Assembly (NCBI RefSeq): GCF_000377505.1
Contig: NZ_KB898187.1
Coordinates: 1 to 64,000, forward strand
Direction: 5' to 3'
DNA: 64,000 nucleotides
DNA from: Paenibacillus massiliensis 2301065 = DSM 16942
Lineage (GTDB): Bacteria > Bacillota > Bacilli > Paenibacillales > Paenibacillaceae
Both the position numbers and the translations under genes were made by a program. The notes below the pieces were generated by a model, which had not been told where the DNA came from, made no database searches, and worked only from the letters and a program-made list of their open reading frames with translations. Shown piece after piece: positions 1-8,417 of the stretch. Every line of letters starts with the position of its first letter. Position 1 is the stretch's first letter.

Positions 1-1
1 G

Positions 2-187
2 ATTCAAGGATGGAGAAATTACTACTACACGAACCACAGCCAAAAGAGATTAGCCAAGCTGGATTGGTATATTCTGCAGCGATTAACCCGGTGGTATGCA
101 AAGAAGAGGCAGCGCAGGAGTTGGATGAGTTCAGGACCTGAAGTCAAGTATATTGCTAACATGTATGGACTAAAAACGTTATTGTGA
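2..187 (+). CDS. Group II intron reverse transcriptase/maturase, C-terminal fragment
   Basis: The frame is open at the left edge and ends at TGA 185-187, leaving 61 residues. It starts with IQGWRNYYY, the typical start of the maturase-specific (GIIM, domain X) helix bundle, and continues with a basic stretch (WYAKKRQRRSW) and the ending YGLKTLL. Domain X binds the intron RNA and promotes splicing and retrohoming. The stop is about 30 bases before domain V, the usual arrangement. No HNH zinc-finger endonuclease follows. The reverse transcriptase core lies outside the window, so whether the element is intact is unknown. Confidence 0.85.
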   Translation: MQGWRNYYYTNHSQKRLAKLDWYILQRLTRWYAKKRQRRSWMSSGPEVKYIANMYGLKTLL

Positions 188-216
188 TCTGCATGCCCAT
201 GAAAGACGAACATCGG

Positions 217-289
217 AAAGCCGTATGAGGGAAAACCTCATGTACGGTTTGATGAGGAGGGGCTGGTTTGAATCCAGCCCTTTACTCTA
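217..289 (+). ncRNA. Group II intron domains V and VI
   Basis: Bases 217-250 form a 34-nt hairpin matching the domain V pattern: AAAGCCGUAUGAGG, then a GAAAA loop, then CCUCAUGUACGGUUU, with the AGC triad region and the two-base bulge before UACGG. Domain V is the catalytic core that binds the active-site metals. Bases 252-289 form a second helix (GGGCUGG paired with CCAGCCC) consistent with domain VI, which carries the branch-point adenosine near the 3' end. Confidence 0.85.
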
Positions 290-315
290 GAGAAATAATG
301 CTTCATTTTTTATAT

Positions 316-345
316 TTGACAATGAGAATCATTATCAAATATGAT
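316..345 (+). promoter_or_regulatory. Sigma-A promoter overlapped by a Fur box
   Basis: TTGACA (316-321) and TATGAT (340-345), spaced 18 bp, form a near-consensus promoter for the flavodoxin at 391. Bases 318-336 are a 9-1-9 inverted repeat, GACAATGAG-A-ATCATTATC, with two differences from the classical 19-bp Fur box. The operator covers the -35 and most of the spacer, so Fur binding should block polymerase. This predicts induction under iron limitation, when flavodoxin replaces ferredoxin. Confidence 0.85.
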
Positions 346-390
346 GGATATAGAATATGGATCATGAGCCAGAAAGCGAGGATTATATAG

Positions 391-840
391 ATGAAATTTA
401 TCATTGTGTACGCAAGCATGACAGGAAATACCGAGGAGATTGCCGAGCTGATTGCGGAGGGGATTCGTCAGGAGGGGCATGAAGTCGTATTGAAGGAATC
501 CCATGAGTGCAGTGCTTCACAGTTGCTGGAGTATGATGGATACATTATGGGATTGTACACATGGGGCGACGGAGAGCTTCCTGATGAATTTGAGGATTTC
601 TTCGAGGAGCTGGATGAAGTGGATCTCGCGGGTACGCGCACTGCACTGTTCGGCAGCGGAGATACATCCTATGCGGAATTCTGTGGAGCCGTAGATTTGC
701 TCGAAAATAAGATCAAGGAGCGCGGAGCTACTGTGGTGCAGGAGAGTCTGAAGCTTGAATTCAATCCAAGGGATGATGAGAAGGAGACTTGCCGCTCCTT
801 TGGACGTCAGTACGTACAACATAGCAAAGAACCGGTATGA
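391..840 (+). CDS. Flavodoxin (iron-regulated, short-chain)
   Basis: A 149-residue cytoplasmic FMN electron carrier that substitutes for ferredoxin when iron is scarce. The N-terminus has strand beta-1 followed by the phosphate-binding loop (ASMTGNTEEIA, residues ~9-19). A second FMN loop contains the stacking tryptophan (YTWGDGELPDEF, ~56-67). A third is GSGDTSYAEFCGAVD (~88-102). The length fits short-chain flavodoxins such as Bacillus YkuN/YkuP. ATG 391 has an SD-like GCGAGG about 8 bases upstream. The upstream promoter carries a Fur box, which supports an iron-starvation role. The next gene starts 28 bp downstream and may be co-transcribed. Which of the ykuN/ykuP paralogues it matches is not decided. 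Confidence 0.93.
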   Translation: MKFIIVYASMTGNTEEIAELIAEGIRQEGHEVVLKESHECSASQLLEYDGYIMGLYTWGDGELPDEFEDFFEELDEVDLAGTRTALFGSGDTSYAEFCGAVDLLENKIKERGATVVQESLKLEFNPRDDEKETCRSFGRQYVQHSKEPV

Positions 841-867
841 CACATGTCAAGAGGGGAGTGAAGCTGG

Positions 868-1650
868 ATGAAGAATGCTGATCAGGAATCGGTCTCCCTT
901 CCGCTGCTGATGGACTATCAGATCGAGCATTTGTGGCGTTGCCCTTATCGGCTTCAGAAGGCGGAGCAGAAATCGAACCGCAGACAAAGCTGGGACTGGG
1001 AGCATCATGTGCAATACGCGGTTGGTCACGCTCTTAGTGAGTACTATCACCTGCGCCCTGAGGTCAGGAATGAAATTCCGCTGCAATATATGCTGGAGAA
1101 ATGGTGGCCCAAGCGGCCAGATGGCTTCGAATCCGTAACGCATTATTGGGAGATGAAGGAGCAAATCACTGCGGGAATCTACAAAGTAGGGACCTCGAAT
1201 CAGGACCTGGGCGTACCAGTCCTATTATACGAGCAATTCCGTACACCAATCCCAGACTTGGCAATCGAGCTGTCAGTTATTATTCAAGCGATGTGGCAGC
1301 AGGCTGATCAAGGGCAGCCGATGCTGGTACAGAAATATTTGGTCAGCTACCATGAAGCTGTAGTTGAGGCTTACCGCCATCTGGTGACCGTCTTTTGTTA
1401 CTATGCCTTTGGTCGGCTTCCTTCCAGCATTGAGGTTTTTTGCTTGCTGGAGAATCGTAGATTGACCTTCTTTACGCATCGCCAGTCCTTAAGTCAGGCT
1501 ATGGATTATGTAGCTTTGCTGCGCGATTCCTTGAAGGATGTCCAGCGGAGCAGCCGCGAATGCCAGTGCGCATCGTGTGTGTCCCGGCGAATGAGCTATT
1601 TGAATCGAGTGGAGTCAGCAGGGGAAGGGCCAGGTAGACTACTGAGCTGA
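868..1650 (+). CDS. Hypothetical protein, possibly a degenerate PD-(D/E)XK nuclease-fold protein
   Basis: 260 residues, no signal peptide or membrane segment. The N-terminal segment IEHLWRCPYRLQ resembles the start motif of PDDEXK_1 (AddB/Cas4-like) proteins. The C-terminus has a cysteine cluster, CQCASCVSRR (~residues 231-240), reminiscent of the Fe-S or zinc cysteines of that group. I cannot see the catalytic D...ExK core, so activity is doubtful and the family link is a suggestion only. ATG 868 has GAGGGGAG upstream. It lies 28 bp behind the flavodoxin gene and is followed by a terminator, so the two probably form one Fur-controlled transcript. Confidence 0.6.
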   Translation: MKNADQESVSLPLLMDYQIEHLWRCPYRLQKAEQKSNRRQSWDWEHHVQYAVGHALSEYYHLRPEVRNEIPLQYMLEKWWPKRPDGFESVTHYWEMKEQITAGIYKVGTSNQDLGVPVLLYEQFRTPIPDLAIELSVIIQAMWQQADQGQPMLVQKYLVSYHEAVVEAYRHLVTVFCYYAFGRLPSSIEVFCLLENRRLTFFTHRQSLSQAMDYVALLRDSLKDVQRSSRECQCASCVSRRMSYLNRVESAGEGPGRLLS

Positions 1651-1696
1651 GTAGGTATTTGAGCTTTTCAAATATGGTTATTGTGAAAGTACATAT

Positions 1697-1749
1697 AACG
1701 GTTGTTTCAGGCTTTGCGGCATTTCGCCAGTCCTGAGCAACCGTTTTTT
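1697..1749 (+). terminator. Rho-independent terminator after the flavodoxin unit
   Basis: AACGGTTG...CAGG pairs with CCTG...CAACCGTT around an inner GCGGC/GCC loop and is followed by TTTTTT. It closes the transcript that starts near 350. The remaining bases 1750-2022 hold only AT-rich DNA and the candidate operator described next. Confidence 0.75.
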
Positions 1750-1952
1750 GTTGTGATTCATACAGAATATTTTGGTATTGAGCAAATTTTGTTATTGATT
1801 ATTTGAAGAATACTTATATAATATATCATTAGTTTCATATGTTAAAATTGTAATATGGTTCTTCATGACTAGGTGTAAGAGACAGTCAGAACAACAGGAG
1901 ATCGCACATGATGTAGAGCAAATAAGGGGATGAGGGACATGTTGATTAGGTA

Positions 1953-1990
1953 AAAATGTAAAATGTTTCAAATTGTTAATGTTACATTTT
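1953..1990 (+). promoter_or_regulatory. Candidate operator upstream of the efflux genes (imperfect inverted repeat)
   Basis: AAAATGTAAAATG (1953-1965) and AATGTTACATTTT (1978-1990) are 13-bp arms that match as an inverted repeat at 11 of 13 positions, separated by 12 bp and centred about 50 bp before the GTG start at 2023. The shape suits a dimeric TetR- or MarR-type repressor. No regulator gene is adjacent in the window. The region is AT-rich, so chance symmetry is possible. Confidence 0.4.
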
Positions 1991-2022
1991 CATAATAAAT
2001 ATAGAACTGGAGTGGAAAGGCA

Positions 2023-2676
2023 GTGAGCAAGAAGACAATATTGCCGGTGTTAGTCATTTTATTGATTCTCAGCGGCGGAACAATCGGATTCTATTACTGG
2101 TATCAGGGTTCTCATTTTGTGAAGAGTGAGGATGCTCGAATTCAGGCGGATGCCTACAAGGTTATGCCCTTGATCTCAGCGGAAATTACACATATTGATG
2201 TGGAAGAAGGCGACGAATTGCTCAAGGATGAGCCTGTGGCAGAGCAGGACGTTAGTGGACTGGATTCCAGCATGATTAACAAATCCGTTCTCCATGCCCC
2301 GATCAGTGGCACCGTCATCAAGGTGCATGCCAAGGAGCATGAAATGGGGACATCTGGGCAGGCTGTAGTGACGATGGCCGACATGAATAGTTTGTACGTA
2401 TCAGCGAACATTGAAGAGACAGACATTAGTCGCATCGCGGCTGGGCAGCTAGTGGACGTTACGCTGGATGCAGCAGGCAACCGTTCGATTCAAGGGAAGG
2501 TCAGAACCATTGGCCAAGCTACGAACTCCGTCTTCTCCTTGATCTCTTCCGTCAATACGAGTGGTAACTATAATAAGGTAACACAGCGAATTCCCATTGA
2601 AATTGAATTGAACGTTCCCGAAGGCATGAAGCTCATCCCTGGCTCGAACGTTGAAGTGAAAATCCATACAAAATAG
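2023..2676 (+). CDS. HlyD/EmrA-type membrane fusion protein (short)
   Basis: 217 residues starting at GTG 2023 behind GGAGTGGAAAGG. Residues ~6-26 form a single N-terminal membrane anchor followed by an extracytoplasmic domain. Residues ~45-65 and ~85-110 are two half-motifs of a biotinyl-lipoyl-like barrel-sandwich domain (APISGTVIKVHAKEHE), followed by a beta-barrel region. The long coiled-coil hairpin normally inserted between the lipoyl halves is nearly absent, so this is a minimal adaptor. It lies 11 bp before the MFS pump gene and should work with it, linking the pump to the cell wall space. Substrate unknown. Confidence 0.85.
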   Translation: MSKKTILPVLVILLILSGGTIGFYYWYQGSHFVKSEDARIQADAYKVMPLISAEITHIDVEEGDELLKDEPVAEQDVSGLDSSMINKSVLHAPISGTVIKVHAKEHEMGTSGQAVVTMADMNSLYVSANIEETDISRIAAGQLVDVTLDAAGNRSIQGKVRTIGQATNSVFSLISSVNTSGNYNKVTQRIPIEIELNVPEGMKLIPGSNVEVKIHTK

Positions 2677-2687
2677 GAGGGGTAAAC

Positions 2688-4199
2688 GTGGCTGATACGG
2701 AAATCACGACCTCTCCACCAGGTGCTGACAAGGAAAGCTGGCTGGCATTTATGGCCATTGTACTCGGAGCGTTCGTCGCTATCCTTAATAACAGTCTGAT
2801 TAATGTCGCGATTCCAAAGCTGACTACGGATCTCGGCTCAACGACCTCCCGTATTCAATGGGTAATAACTGGTTATACCCTGGCTTCGGGGGTGATCGTT
2901 CCGATTACCGGGTACATGGAGCAGAAGATTGGCTACAAGAAATTTCTCATCCTTGCGCTGAGCATCTTCGCGATCGGAACGGCTATTTGTGCTTTGGCGT
3001 GGAGCGACAGCTCCTTGATTGCGGCACGCGTGCTGGCTGGCTTGGGTGGAGGCGTCATCATGCCGCTGAGCATGACAATTGTCTACAAGATCATTCCACG
3101 ACATCAGATCGGTATGGCACTTGGAATATGGGGGATTGCAGCGATGGCTGCTCCTGCCGTAGGTCCGACGCTCAGTGGTTATTTGATCGAGTGGGTCAAC
3201 TGGAGATTCCTGTTCATCGTGTGTCTGCCTGTAACGGTATTGGCGATTCTGCTAGTGGTCTTCCTGATCAAGGAGCCAGAGAAGGGGACGCCGAGGGCGT
3301 TTGACCTGCCCGGCTTTGTACTGGCTGCGACTTGTGCAGGAACACTCCTGTATGCTCTATCCAACGGACAGAGTGACGGCTGGACTTCTTTCAAGATCGT
3401 AGGTCTGTTATTCATAGCTGTCTGGTCCTTGATTTTCCTGATTTATGTGGAGAGTGGCAAGGAGAACGCAGTGATTGAGATTTCCTTGTTCAAAAATTTT
3501 AAATACAGCATTAGCGTAGTGGCCTCCAGCTTGGTCATGATGGGGATGTATGGCGGGACCTTCCTGACTCCGTTGTTTTTGCAAAATATTCAGGGTGTCT
3601 CACCGATTGAGACAGGTATCATACTCATTCCCCAAGCGGTGGCGATGGCTGTCATGATGCCGATTGCTGGACGTCTATTCGATAAATACGGCATCGTGCC
3701 GCTCGGACTGGTGGGGCTGACACTCACAAGCTTCATGACTTATCACTTGCATCTGCTTACACCAGATACATCCCATGCATGGCTAGAGACCGTCATGGCG
3801 CTACGCGGCATCGGAATCGGCATTTGTATGATGCCTCTATCGACAGTAGGGATGAACGCCGTTCATCCAAGCAAGGTAGCCAACGCCTCCACGGCCTCTA
3901 ACTTGGTGCGTACGGTATCGGCTTCGATGGCGATTGCGGTCTTTACATCCATTATGCAGAGCCGATCGGCAGTGCATGCACAGCATGTATCCGAGTCGAT
4001 TACTGCAGATGCGGCTCACACTTTTCAGAGTATGCTGGGCAGTGGCTGGACCTCTACGGTCTCCAAGCTGATTCAGTTGGATGCTGCATCACGAGGTATT
4101 GCGGATACGTTTTTGATCTCATCGGTTCCGTTATTTTGCGCGATACCGCTTATTTTGCTGTTCATCGGTCAGCGTAAGCAGCGTGAGCAGGCTTCATAA
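2688..4199 (+). CDS. MFS drug-efflux transporter, DHA2 (EmrB/QacA) family
   Basis: 503 residues starting at GTG 2688 with AGGAGGGG just upstream. The length and hydrophobic pattern fit a 14-TM proton-driven multidrug exporter of the cytoplasmic membrane. Family motifs are visible: NVAIPKLTTDLG and WVITGYTLASG in TM1-TM2, GYKKFLILAL with the motif A region, RVLAGLGGGVIMPLSM, and the antiporter motif C region GIAAMAAPAVGPTLSGYL with WRFLFIVCLP after it. It is coupled to the short adaptor upstream. Substrates cannot be read from sequence; lipophilic drugs, dyes or a self-made metabolite are typical. Confidence 0.92.
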   Translation: MADTEITTSPPGADKESWLAFMAIVLGAFVAILNNSLINVAIPKLTTDLGSTTSRIQWVITGYTLASGVIVPITGYMEQKIGYKKFLILALSIFAIGTAICALAWSDSSLIAARVLAGLGGGVIMPLSMTIVYKIIPRHQIGMALGIWGIAAMAAPAVGPTLSGYLIEWVNWRFLFIVCLPVTVLAILLVVFLIKEPEKGTPRAFDLPGFVLAATCAGTLLYALSNGQSDGWTSFKIVGLLFIAVWSLIFLIYVESGKENAVIEISLFKNFKYSISVVASSLVMMGMYGGTFLTPLFLQNIQGVSPIETGIILIPQAVAMAVMMPIAGRLFDKYGIVPLGLVGLTLTSFMTYHLHLLTPDTSHAWLETVMALRGIGIGICMMPLSTVGMNAVHPSKVANASTASNLVRTVSASMAIAVFTSIMQSRSAVHAQHVSESITADAAHTFQSMLGSGWTSTVSKLIQLDAASRGIADTFLISSVPLFCAIPLILLFIGQRKQREQAS

Positions 4200-4368
4200 G
4201 CACGCATTATAATGATGGATTGTAATTCCGGCTTTGTAAGTAGGGATGTTCATCACGGATTCTAAGCAACGCGTTACACAAAACGGCATTCAGATGAAGG
4301 GCTATGAAGTACCAGGTCTGTCTGTCGTACAACAGATTATGATGTCATCAGTAAAGAAGGGAATAGCT

Positions 4369-5835
4369 ATGATAAAAATGCAAATGCAGCGGGCATTGCC
4401 TGTCCTAATAGTAACAACTGCCCTCCTGTCGGGCTGCGCAACAAGTACGCCAGCAACAGGGGAAATGGTTGTGCCTGTGAAGGTGTACCAGTCGCAAGAA
4501 GGCATCCTTGGTCACGGAAGCCAATATACGGGCACGATTACACCTGCCGAAACGGTAAACATCGTACCGAAAATATCCGGTCGCGTGGCGGCTCTTCAAG
4601 TCGATGTAGGGTCCGAGGTCAAGAAGGGACAAGTGCTCTTCACACTGGAGGATCAGGACCTGCGCAATAATGTGGCTAAAGCCGAGGCAGCAGCTACCGC
4701 AGCAGCAGCGGGTGTAGAGACGGCGACCGTCTCGCATGAATCCAGCATGGTCCAAGCACAGTCAGGGGTAGTGCAGTCCAAGAGCGGTGTTATTCAATCC
4801 CGCAATGGGCTCAGCCAGGCTAGCAATGCAGTCACACAAGCCGAGTCTGCCGTTAAGCAGAGTACGAATGGAGTGACCACGGCAAAAAATGCAGTTAAGC
4901 AGACCCAGCAGGCTTTGGAGGATTCGCAGCGGAATCTTAGTCGAATCCAGACCTTGTTCGAAGAGGGAGCGGCTACAAAATCCCAGCTGGAGCAGGCTCA
5001 AACAAGCATGACTGCTGCCGAAACGGCACATAGCAATGCTGAGAACGCACAAGCGAATGCCGAGCAGCAGCACATCGCGGCCCAGAAGGCGCTGGAGACA
5101 GCTCGTCAAGCCTATGCGAATGCCAATAGCTCATTTAGCAATGCCTCCAGTGGATACGGAAATGCTGAGCATCAGCTTGAGGTATCACGCAGTACGGCAG
5201 CTATTACTGCAAGTCAGGAATCGTTGAAGCAGGCACAGATTAACAAGGATATTGCACAAAATGCCCTGAAGGACAGCGTCATTACCTCGCCAATTAACGG
5301 TGTAGTAGGGGCCCGAAATATGGAAACGGGAGAGATGGTATCTCCTCAGGCAGCGGCATTAGTAGTGACGAATCTGAGCAAGGTCAATACCTTGATCTAT
5401 GTGCCATCCGAGGACATTAATCAGATTAAGCCAGGCGACCGCGTTCAGGTACGAGCTACCGCCTTCGATTACGTAACCTCAGGGACGGTCAAGACGATCA
5501 GCCCGCTAAGCCAGAATGGAAAAGGCTACCCGGTGAAGATTGAAGTGGATAATGCTGATATGAGCTTTAAGGCAGGGATGCTGGCAGCCGTCAGCTTCGC
5601 AGATCATGATGCCGAGTCCGGGATTCTGGTTCCTAGCTCTGCCGTACAGCACGTAGATGAGCATGATTATGTGTATGTTGCTCAAGAAGGGGTAGCTGTA
5701 CGTAAAGAGGTCAAGATCGGGCAAACAGCCGGTTCGCAGACACTGTTAACAGGCGGAATTGGAAAGGGAGAGTCCGTTATTACCAATAAACTGGCTTTGC
5801 TGGAGGACCATACTCCAATTCGTGTTTCCCAATAA
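4369..5835 (+). CDS. Efflux periplasmic-adaptor-type lipoprotein with a long heptad coiled coil
   Basis: 488 residues when started at ATG 4369, chosen because AGAAGGGA lies upstream and the protein then begins with a lipoprotein signal peptide ending in the lipobox LLSGC. An upstream in-frame ATG at 4246 would bury that signal. The RND-type adaptor fold is visible: lipoyl half (VVALQVDVGSEVKKGQVLF-like, ~65-95), a long coiled coil (~110-300), second lipoyl half (SPINGVVGARNMETGEMV) and a beta-barrel. The coiled coil is built of about 20 regular heptads of the type V-x-Q-S-x-x-G. It is the third gene of the efflux group, after a 170-bp gap. It may extend the MFS pump complex or serve another transporter. 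Confidence 0.85.
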   Translation: MIKMQMQRALPVLIVTTALLSGCATSTPATGEMVVPVKVYQSQEGILGHGSQYTGTITPAETVNIVPKISGRVAALQVDVGSEVKKGQVLFTLEDQDLRNNVAKAEAAATAAAAGVETATVSHESSMVQAQSGVVQSKSGVIQSRNGLSQASNAVTQAESAVKQSTNGVTTAKNAVKQTQQALEDSQRNLSRIQTLFEEGAATKSQLEQAQTSMTAAETAHSNAENAQANAEQQHIAAQKALETARQAYANANSSFSNASSGYGNAEHQLEVSRSTAAITASQESLKQAQINKDIAQNALKDSVITSPINGVVGARNMETGEMVSPQAAALVVTNLSKVNTLIYVPSEDINQIKPGDRVQVRATAFDYVTSGTVKTISPLSQNGKGYPVKIEVDNADMSFKAGMLAAVSFADHDAESGILVPSSAVQHVDEHDYVYVAQEGVAVRKEVKIGQTAGSQTLLTGGIGKGESVITNKLALLEDHTPIRVSQ

Positions 5836-5876
5836 GTTGTAATATGCAGTTGTTATAATTGTTGTTGCTGTATATA

Positions 5877-5912
5877 AGCGGTGTTGCCGATAGTCGGTAG
5901 CACCGTTTTTTG
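5877..5912 (+). terminator. Rho-independent terminator after the efflux operon
   Basis: GCGGTG...GCCGA/TCGG...CACCG hairpin followed by TTTTTTG. Downstream, 5913-6132 holds the leader of the next operon. It includes a perfect 13-bp palindrome GTCAAATTTTGAC near 6056 and no convincing -35/-10 pair that I can settle on. Confidence 0.85.
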
Positions 5913-6132
5913 TTCTGCAAATTCAAGTGCTAATTGCGGCAAGGTTGTAGAACGAGCTAAATAAGCATGAAAGCGGCTGGAGGTCCAAACGTTCACCATA
6001 GTTGCGCGGACCCGAGCTCTGAACATCTTCAGTTCAATCTATATAGTGTGAATTGTCAAATTTTGACGAGAAGCAGGTCGGTCATTTACACTAAGAGTGG
6101 CCTTTTTCATATGATAAATGGAGGGATTCACG

Positions 6133-6972
6133 ATGGAAATCAAGTTATCCTTGGATTATGAAGCCTATGAAGGTGGAGCAGTAATGGTGGACCTGGTTCG
6201 TGAGCTGGCGGGGAAGCCGGAGAGCACAGAGGTGACCTCATTGATCATTGGTGACTGGGGCGGAGCCTATGAGCAGGGCCCAGAGGATTTTGTGGAAGAG
6301 CTGATTGCACAAAAGGAACAGTTCCCGCAATTAAAGAAGCTGTTTATTGGAGACATGGGCTACGAGGAATGTGAGGTATCCTGGATCAATCAAGCGAATC
6401 TGGGGCCGCTGCTGCAGGCTTTTCCCCAGCTGGAGTCGTTCACGGTCAAGGGAAGTACAGATCTGGAGCTTGACCCGCTGAATCATGACCATTTACAGGA
6501 GCTCGTCATTATTTGTGGTGGACTTCCAAAAAGAGTCCTTCATCAAATCCATGCAGCCTCTCTACCGGAGCTACGGAAGCTGGAGCTGTATCTTGGGGTT
6601 GAGGACTATGGCTTTGATGGACAAATGGAGGATATCTTACCATTTCTGAACCAGAATCCTTTTCCGAAGCTGACTTATCTTGGGCTCAAGGATAGTGAGC
6701 TACAGGACGAGATTGCAATCGCTGCTGCACAGTCCCCGGTGCTGAGTCAATTGGAGTTGCTTGACCTCTCCATGGGCACGCTATCGGATCAAGGAGCTGA
6801 GGCTCTGCTGGCAAGCGAGAGTGTGCGTAAGCTCAAGCATCTGAATCTAAGCTACCATTACATGTCGGATGAGATGCTGCTGAAATGGAAACAAAGTGGA
6901 CTGTCTGTAGATGTAAGTGAACAGCAAGAGTCTGATGAGGATGATTGGCGTTATCCGGCATTGACCGAATAG
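6133..6972 (+). CDS. STM4015-family leucine-rich-repeat protein
   Basis: 279 residues from ATG 6133, chosen over ATG 6118 because GGAGGGA (6120-6125) is correctly spaced only for 6133. No signal peptide. From ~residue 75 the protein shows leucine-rich repeats of ribonuclease-inhibitor type (LESFTVKGSTDLEL, LRKLELYLGVEDYG, LTYLGLKDSELQDE, LELLDLSMGTLSDQG, LKHLNLSYHYMSDE). It is the first gene of the operon whose later members match the Salmonella STM4014-STM4011 set. LRR folds bind proteins, so it may scaffold the enzymes or present a substrate. The function of the whole family is not established to my knowledge. Confidence 0.85.
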   Translation: MEIKLSLDYEAYEGGAVMVDLVRELAGKPESTEVTSLIIGDWGGAYEQGPEDFVEELIAQKEQFPQLKKLFIGDMGYEECEVSWINQANLGPLLQAFPQLESFTVKGSTDLELDPLNHDHLQELVIICGGLPKRVLHQIHAASLPELRKLELYLGVEDYGFDGQMEDILPFLNQNPFPKLTYLGLKDSELQDEIAIAAAQSPVLSQLELLDLSMGTLSDQGAEALLASESVRKLKHLNLSYHYMSDEMLLKWKQSGLSVDVSEQQESDEDDWRYPALTE

Positions 6973-7029
6973 GATGTGCCATAGACATTAGTGAATGTAG
7001 CTGATGAACGTAGCAAAGGTGGGATCATC

Positions 7030-8373
7030 ATGAATCGCGCGACATGTAGGCAGGTAGGCGAGGGGATGCCTGACATCTATGCAGACAGCCCTCATGTGGA
7101 CAACATCGCCTGGATGAGGAATGTGCCTTACATTGTCATCGGTAATTCAGGCAATAAGCGCATACTCGGTATTCAACAAGCCAGAGACAGTCTCGGATTG
7201 CAACCACCCATAGTGCTGAGCTACCTTGAACTGCTGGAATGGAAGCGTAGGGGGCGACACCTGTCGGAAATGCCTGAGTTGATGGCGGTGCATGTTAATC
7301 GTTCAGCCAGCGCCAGAGGCCCAGTCCTGCGTCTTGATGCTCCAGGTGATCATTTTGGTGTAGAAATGGAGCTTATCGCTCTAGGCGCTGAAGAGAGCAT
7401 AGGCGACGATAGCCTGCTGCCCATGAAGGGCAGTCTAGCTACGGGAAGAATGCTCTTGGCAGAGCAGGCCAGAGCATTGCAGCCGCATCCAGGGCGTATT
7501 TGGTATCCTGCGCAGTGGTTCAAAGGCTACTGCCGATTGCTGGCATGGCTTCGCTCGGAAATGCTACTACTATGGCCTGAACACCACTGGATCAATGATC
7601 CTGTGGAGATTCCAGTCATGTTCGACAAGCGTTGCACCAGTATCCGTCTGTCTTCAGCAGGGGTGAGAGTCCCTCAATCGCTGCATGGGCACTCATTAAG
7701 GCCTTCTGCGAAGCATTGCCCTGCGGATGTTGCGATTCCAGGAAGCGGTGAGGAACTGAGAGAGAACTTGCAGAATGCAGGCATGCATCGCGCATTCATC
7801 AAGCTGTTCTGCGGCTCTGCTGCTTCGGGTGTGATTGCCTATCAATTTCATCCGGTGACGGGGAAAGAAATTGCCCAGACGACGATTGGAATGGAGCAAA
7901 GCAGAGGTGAGCTCGTATTCTACAACTCTGGCCGCCTACACAAGTATACCGACGCAGCAAGCATCGGGCGACTATTAGACTGGCTATGTCACGAGGGAGT
8001 ACATGTGGAGCGCTGGATTCCCAAAGCTTCCATTCACGGGAAAGCCTTCGATGTCCGGCAGCTAGTACACCGGGGCAAGGCCTGCCATGCCGTGCTACGT
8101 GCAAGCCGAACACCGATTACCAATCTTCACCTGCGCAACGAACGTCTTCAGCCTGAGGAGGCAGGGCTAGCCAATCCTATCCTGCAGAAGGTGGCAGCAA
8201 CAGCCGAGCAAGCTCTTGCGGCGTTTCCACATTCCACGACAGCGGGAGTGGATGTATTGGTTCCTGCGGACGGCAGCGCACCCTATGTGGTGGATATGAA
8301 TCCTTATGGTGATCTGCTGTATCATGTTCGCTATGAAGGCATGGACACGTATACGTGGGAAATGGCGCATTAA
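7030..8373 (+). CDS. STM4014-family ATP-grasp protein
   Basis: 447 residues from ATG 7030, preferred over GTG 6991 because AAAGGTGGG lies 6 bases upstream. The C-terminal half has ATP-grasp features: a region with a lysine-containing strand (HRAFIKLFCGSAASGVIAY), the GKAFDVRQLVHRGKA strand, and the metal-binding end AGVDVLVPADG followed by VVDMNPYGDLL, where the Asp and Asn coordinate Mg. ATP-grasp enzymes join a carboxylate to an amine or thiol through an acyl phosphate. Substrate unknown. Expected to act in the cytoplasm with its operon partners. Confidence 0.85.
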   Translation: MNRATCRQVGEGMPDIYADSPHVDNIAWMRNVPYIVIGNSGNKRILGIQQARDSLGLQPPIVLSYLELLEWKRRGRHLSEMPELMAVHVNRSASARGPVLRLDAPGDHFGVEMELIALGAEESIGDDSLLPMKGSLATGRMLLAEQARALQPHPGRIWYPAQWFKGYCRLLAWLRSEMLLLWPEHHWINDPVEIPVMFDKRCTSIRLSSAGVRVPQSLHGHSLRPSAKHCPADVAIPGSGEELRENLQNAGMHRAFIKLFCGSAASGVIAYQFHPVTGKEIAQTTIGMEQSRGELVFYNSGRLHKYTDAASIGRLLDWLCHEGVHVERWIPKASIHGKAFDVRQLVHRGKACHAVLRASRTPITNLHLRNERLQPEEAGLANPILQKVAATAEQALAAFPHSTTAGVDVLVPADGSAPYVVDMNPYGDLLYHVRYEGMDTYTWEMAH

Positions 8374-8417
8374 ATATAGAGTAAGATAGACAACTGCAAT
8401 GACAAGGAGGGTGCCGA

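Larger units (their letters stand above)
1..289 (+). mobile_element. 3' end of a group II intron (5' part outside the window)
   Basis: The first ~290 bases hold the tail of an intron-encoded maturase followed by a domain V hairpin and a domain VI-like hairpin, in the order expected at the 3' end of a bacterial group II intron. The 3' splice boundary is placed near 288-289, after the domain VI helix, and is approximate. The next bases start the promoter region of a flavodoxin gene, so the intron sits just upstream of that unit. Intron class cannot be fixed from this fragment. The maturase lacks a C-terminal HNH endonuclease, as in endonuclease-free classes. Confidence 0.85.

Noticed and set aside
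5967-6161. Small open frame upstream of the STM4015 gene
   Set aside because: It overlaps the true start of the LRR gene in another frame and has no ribosome site.
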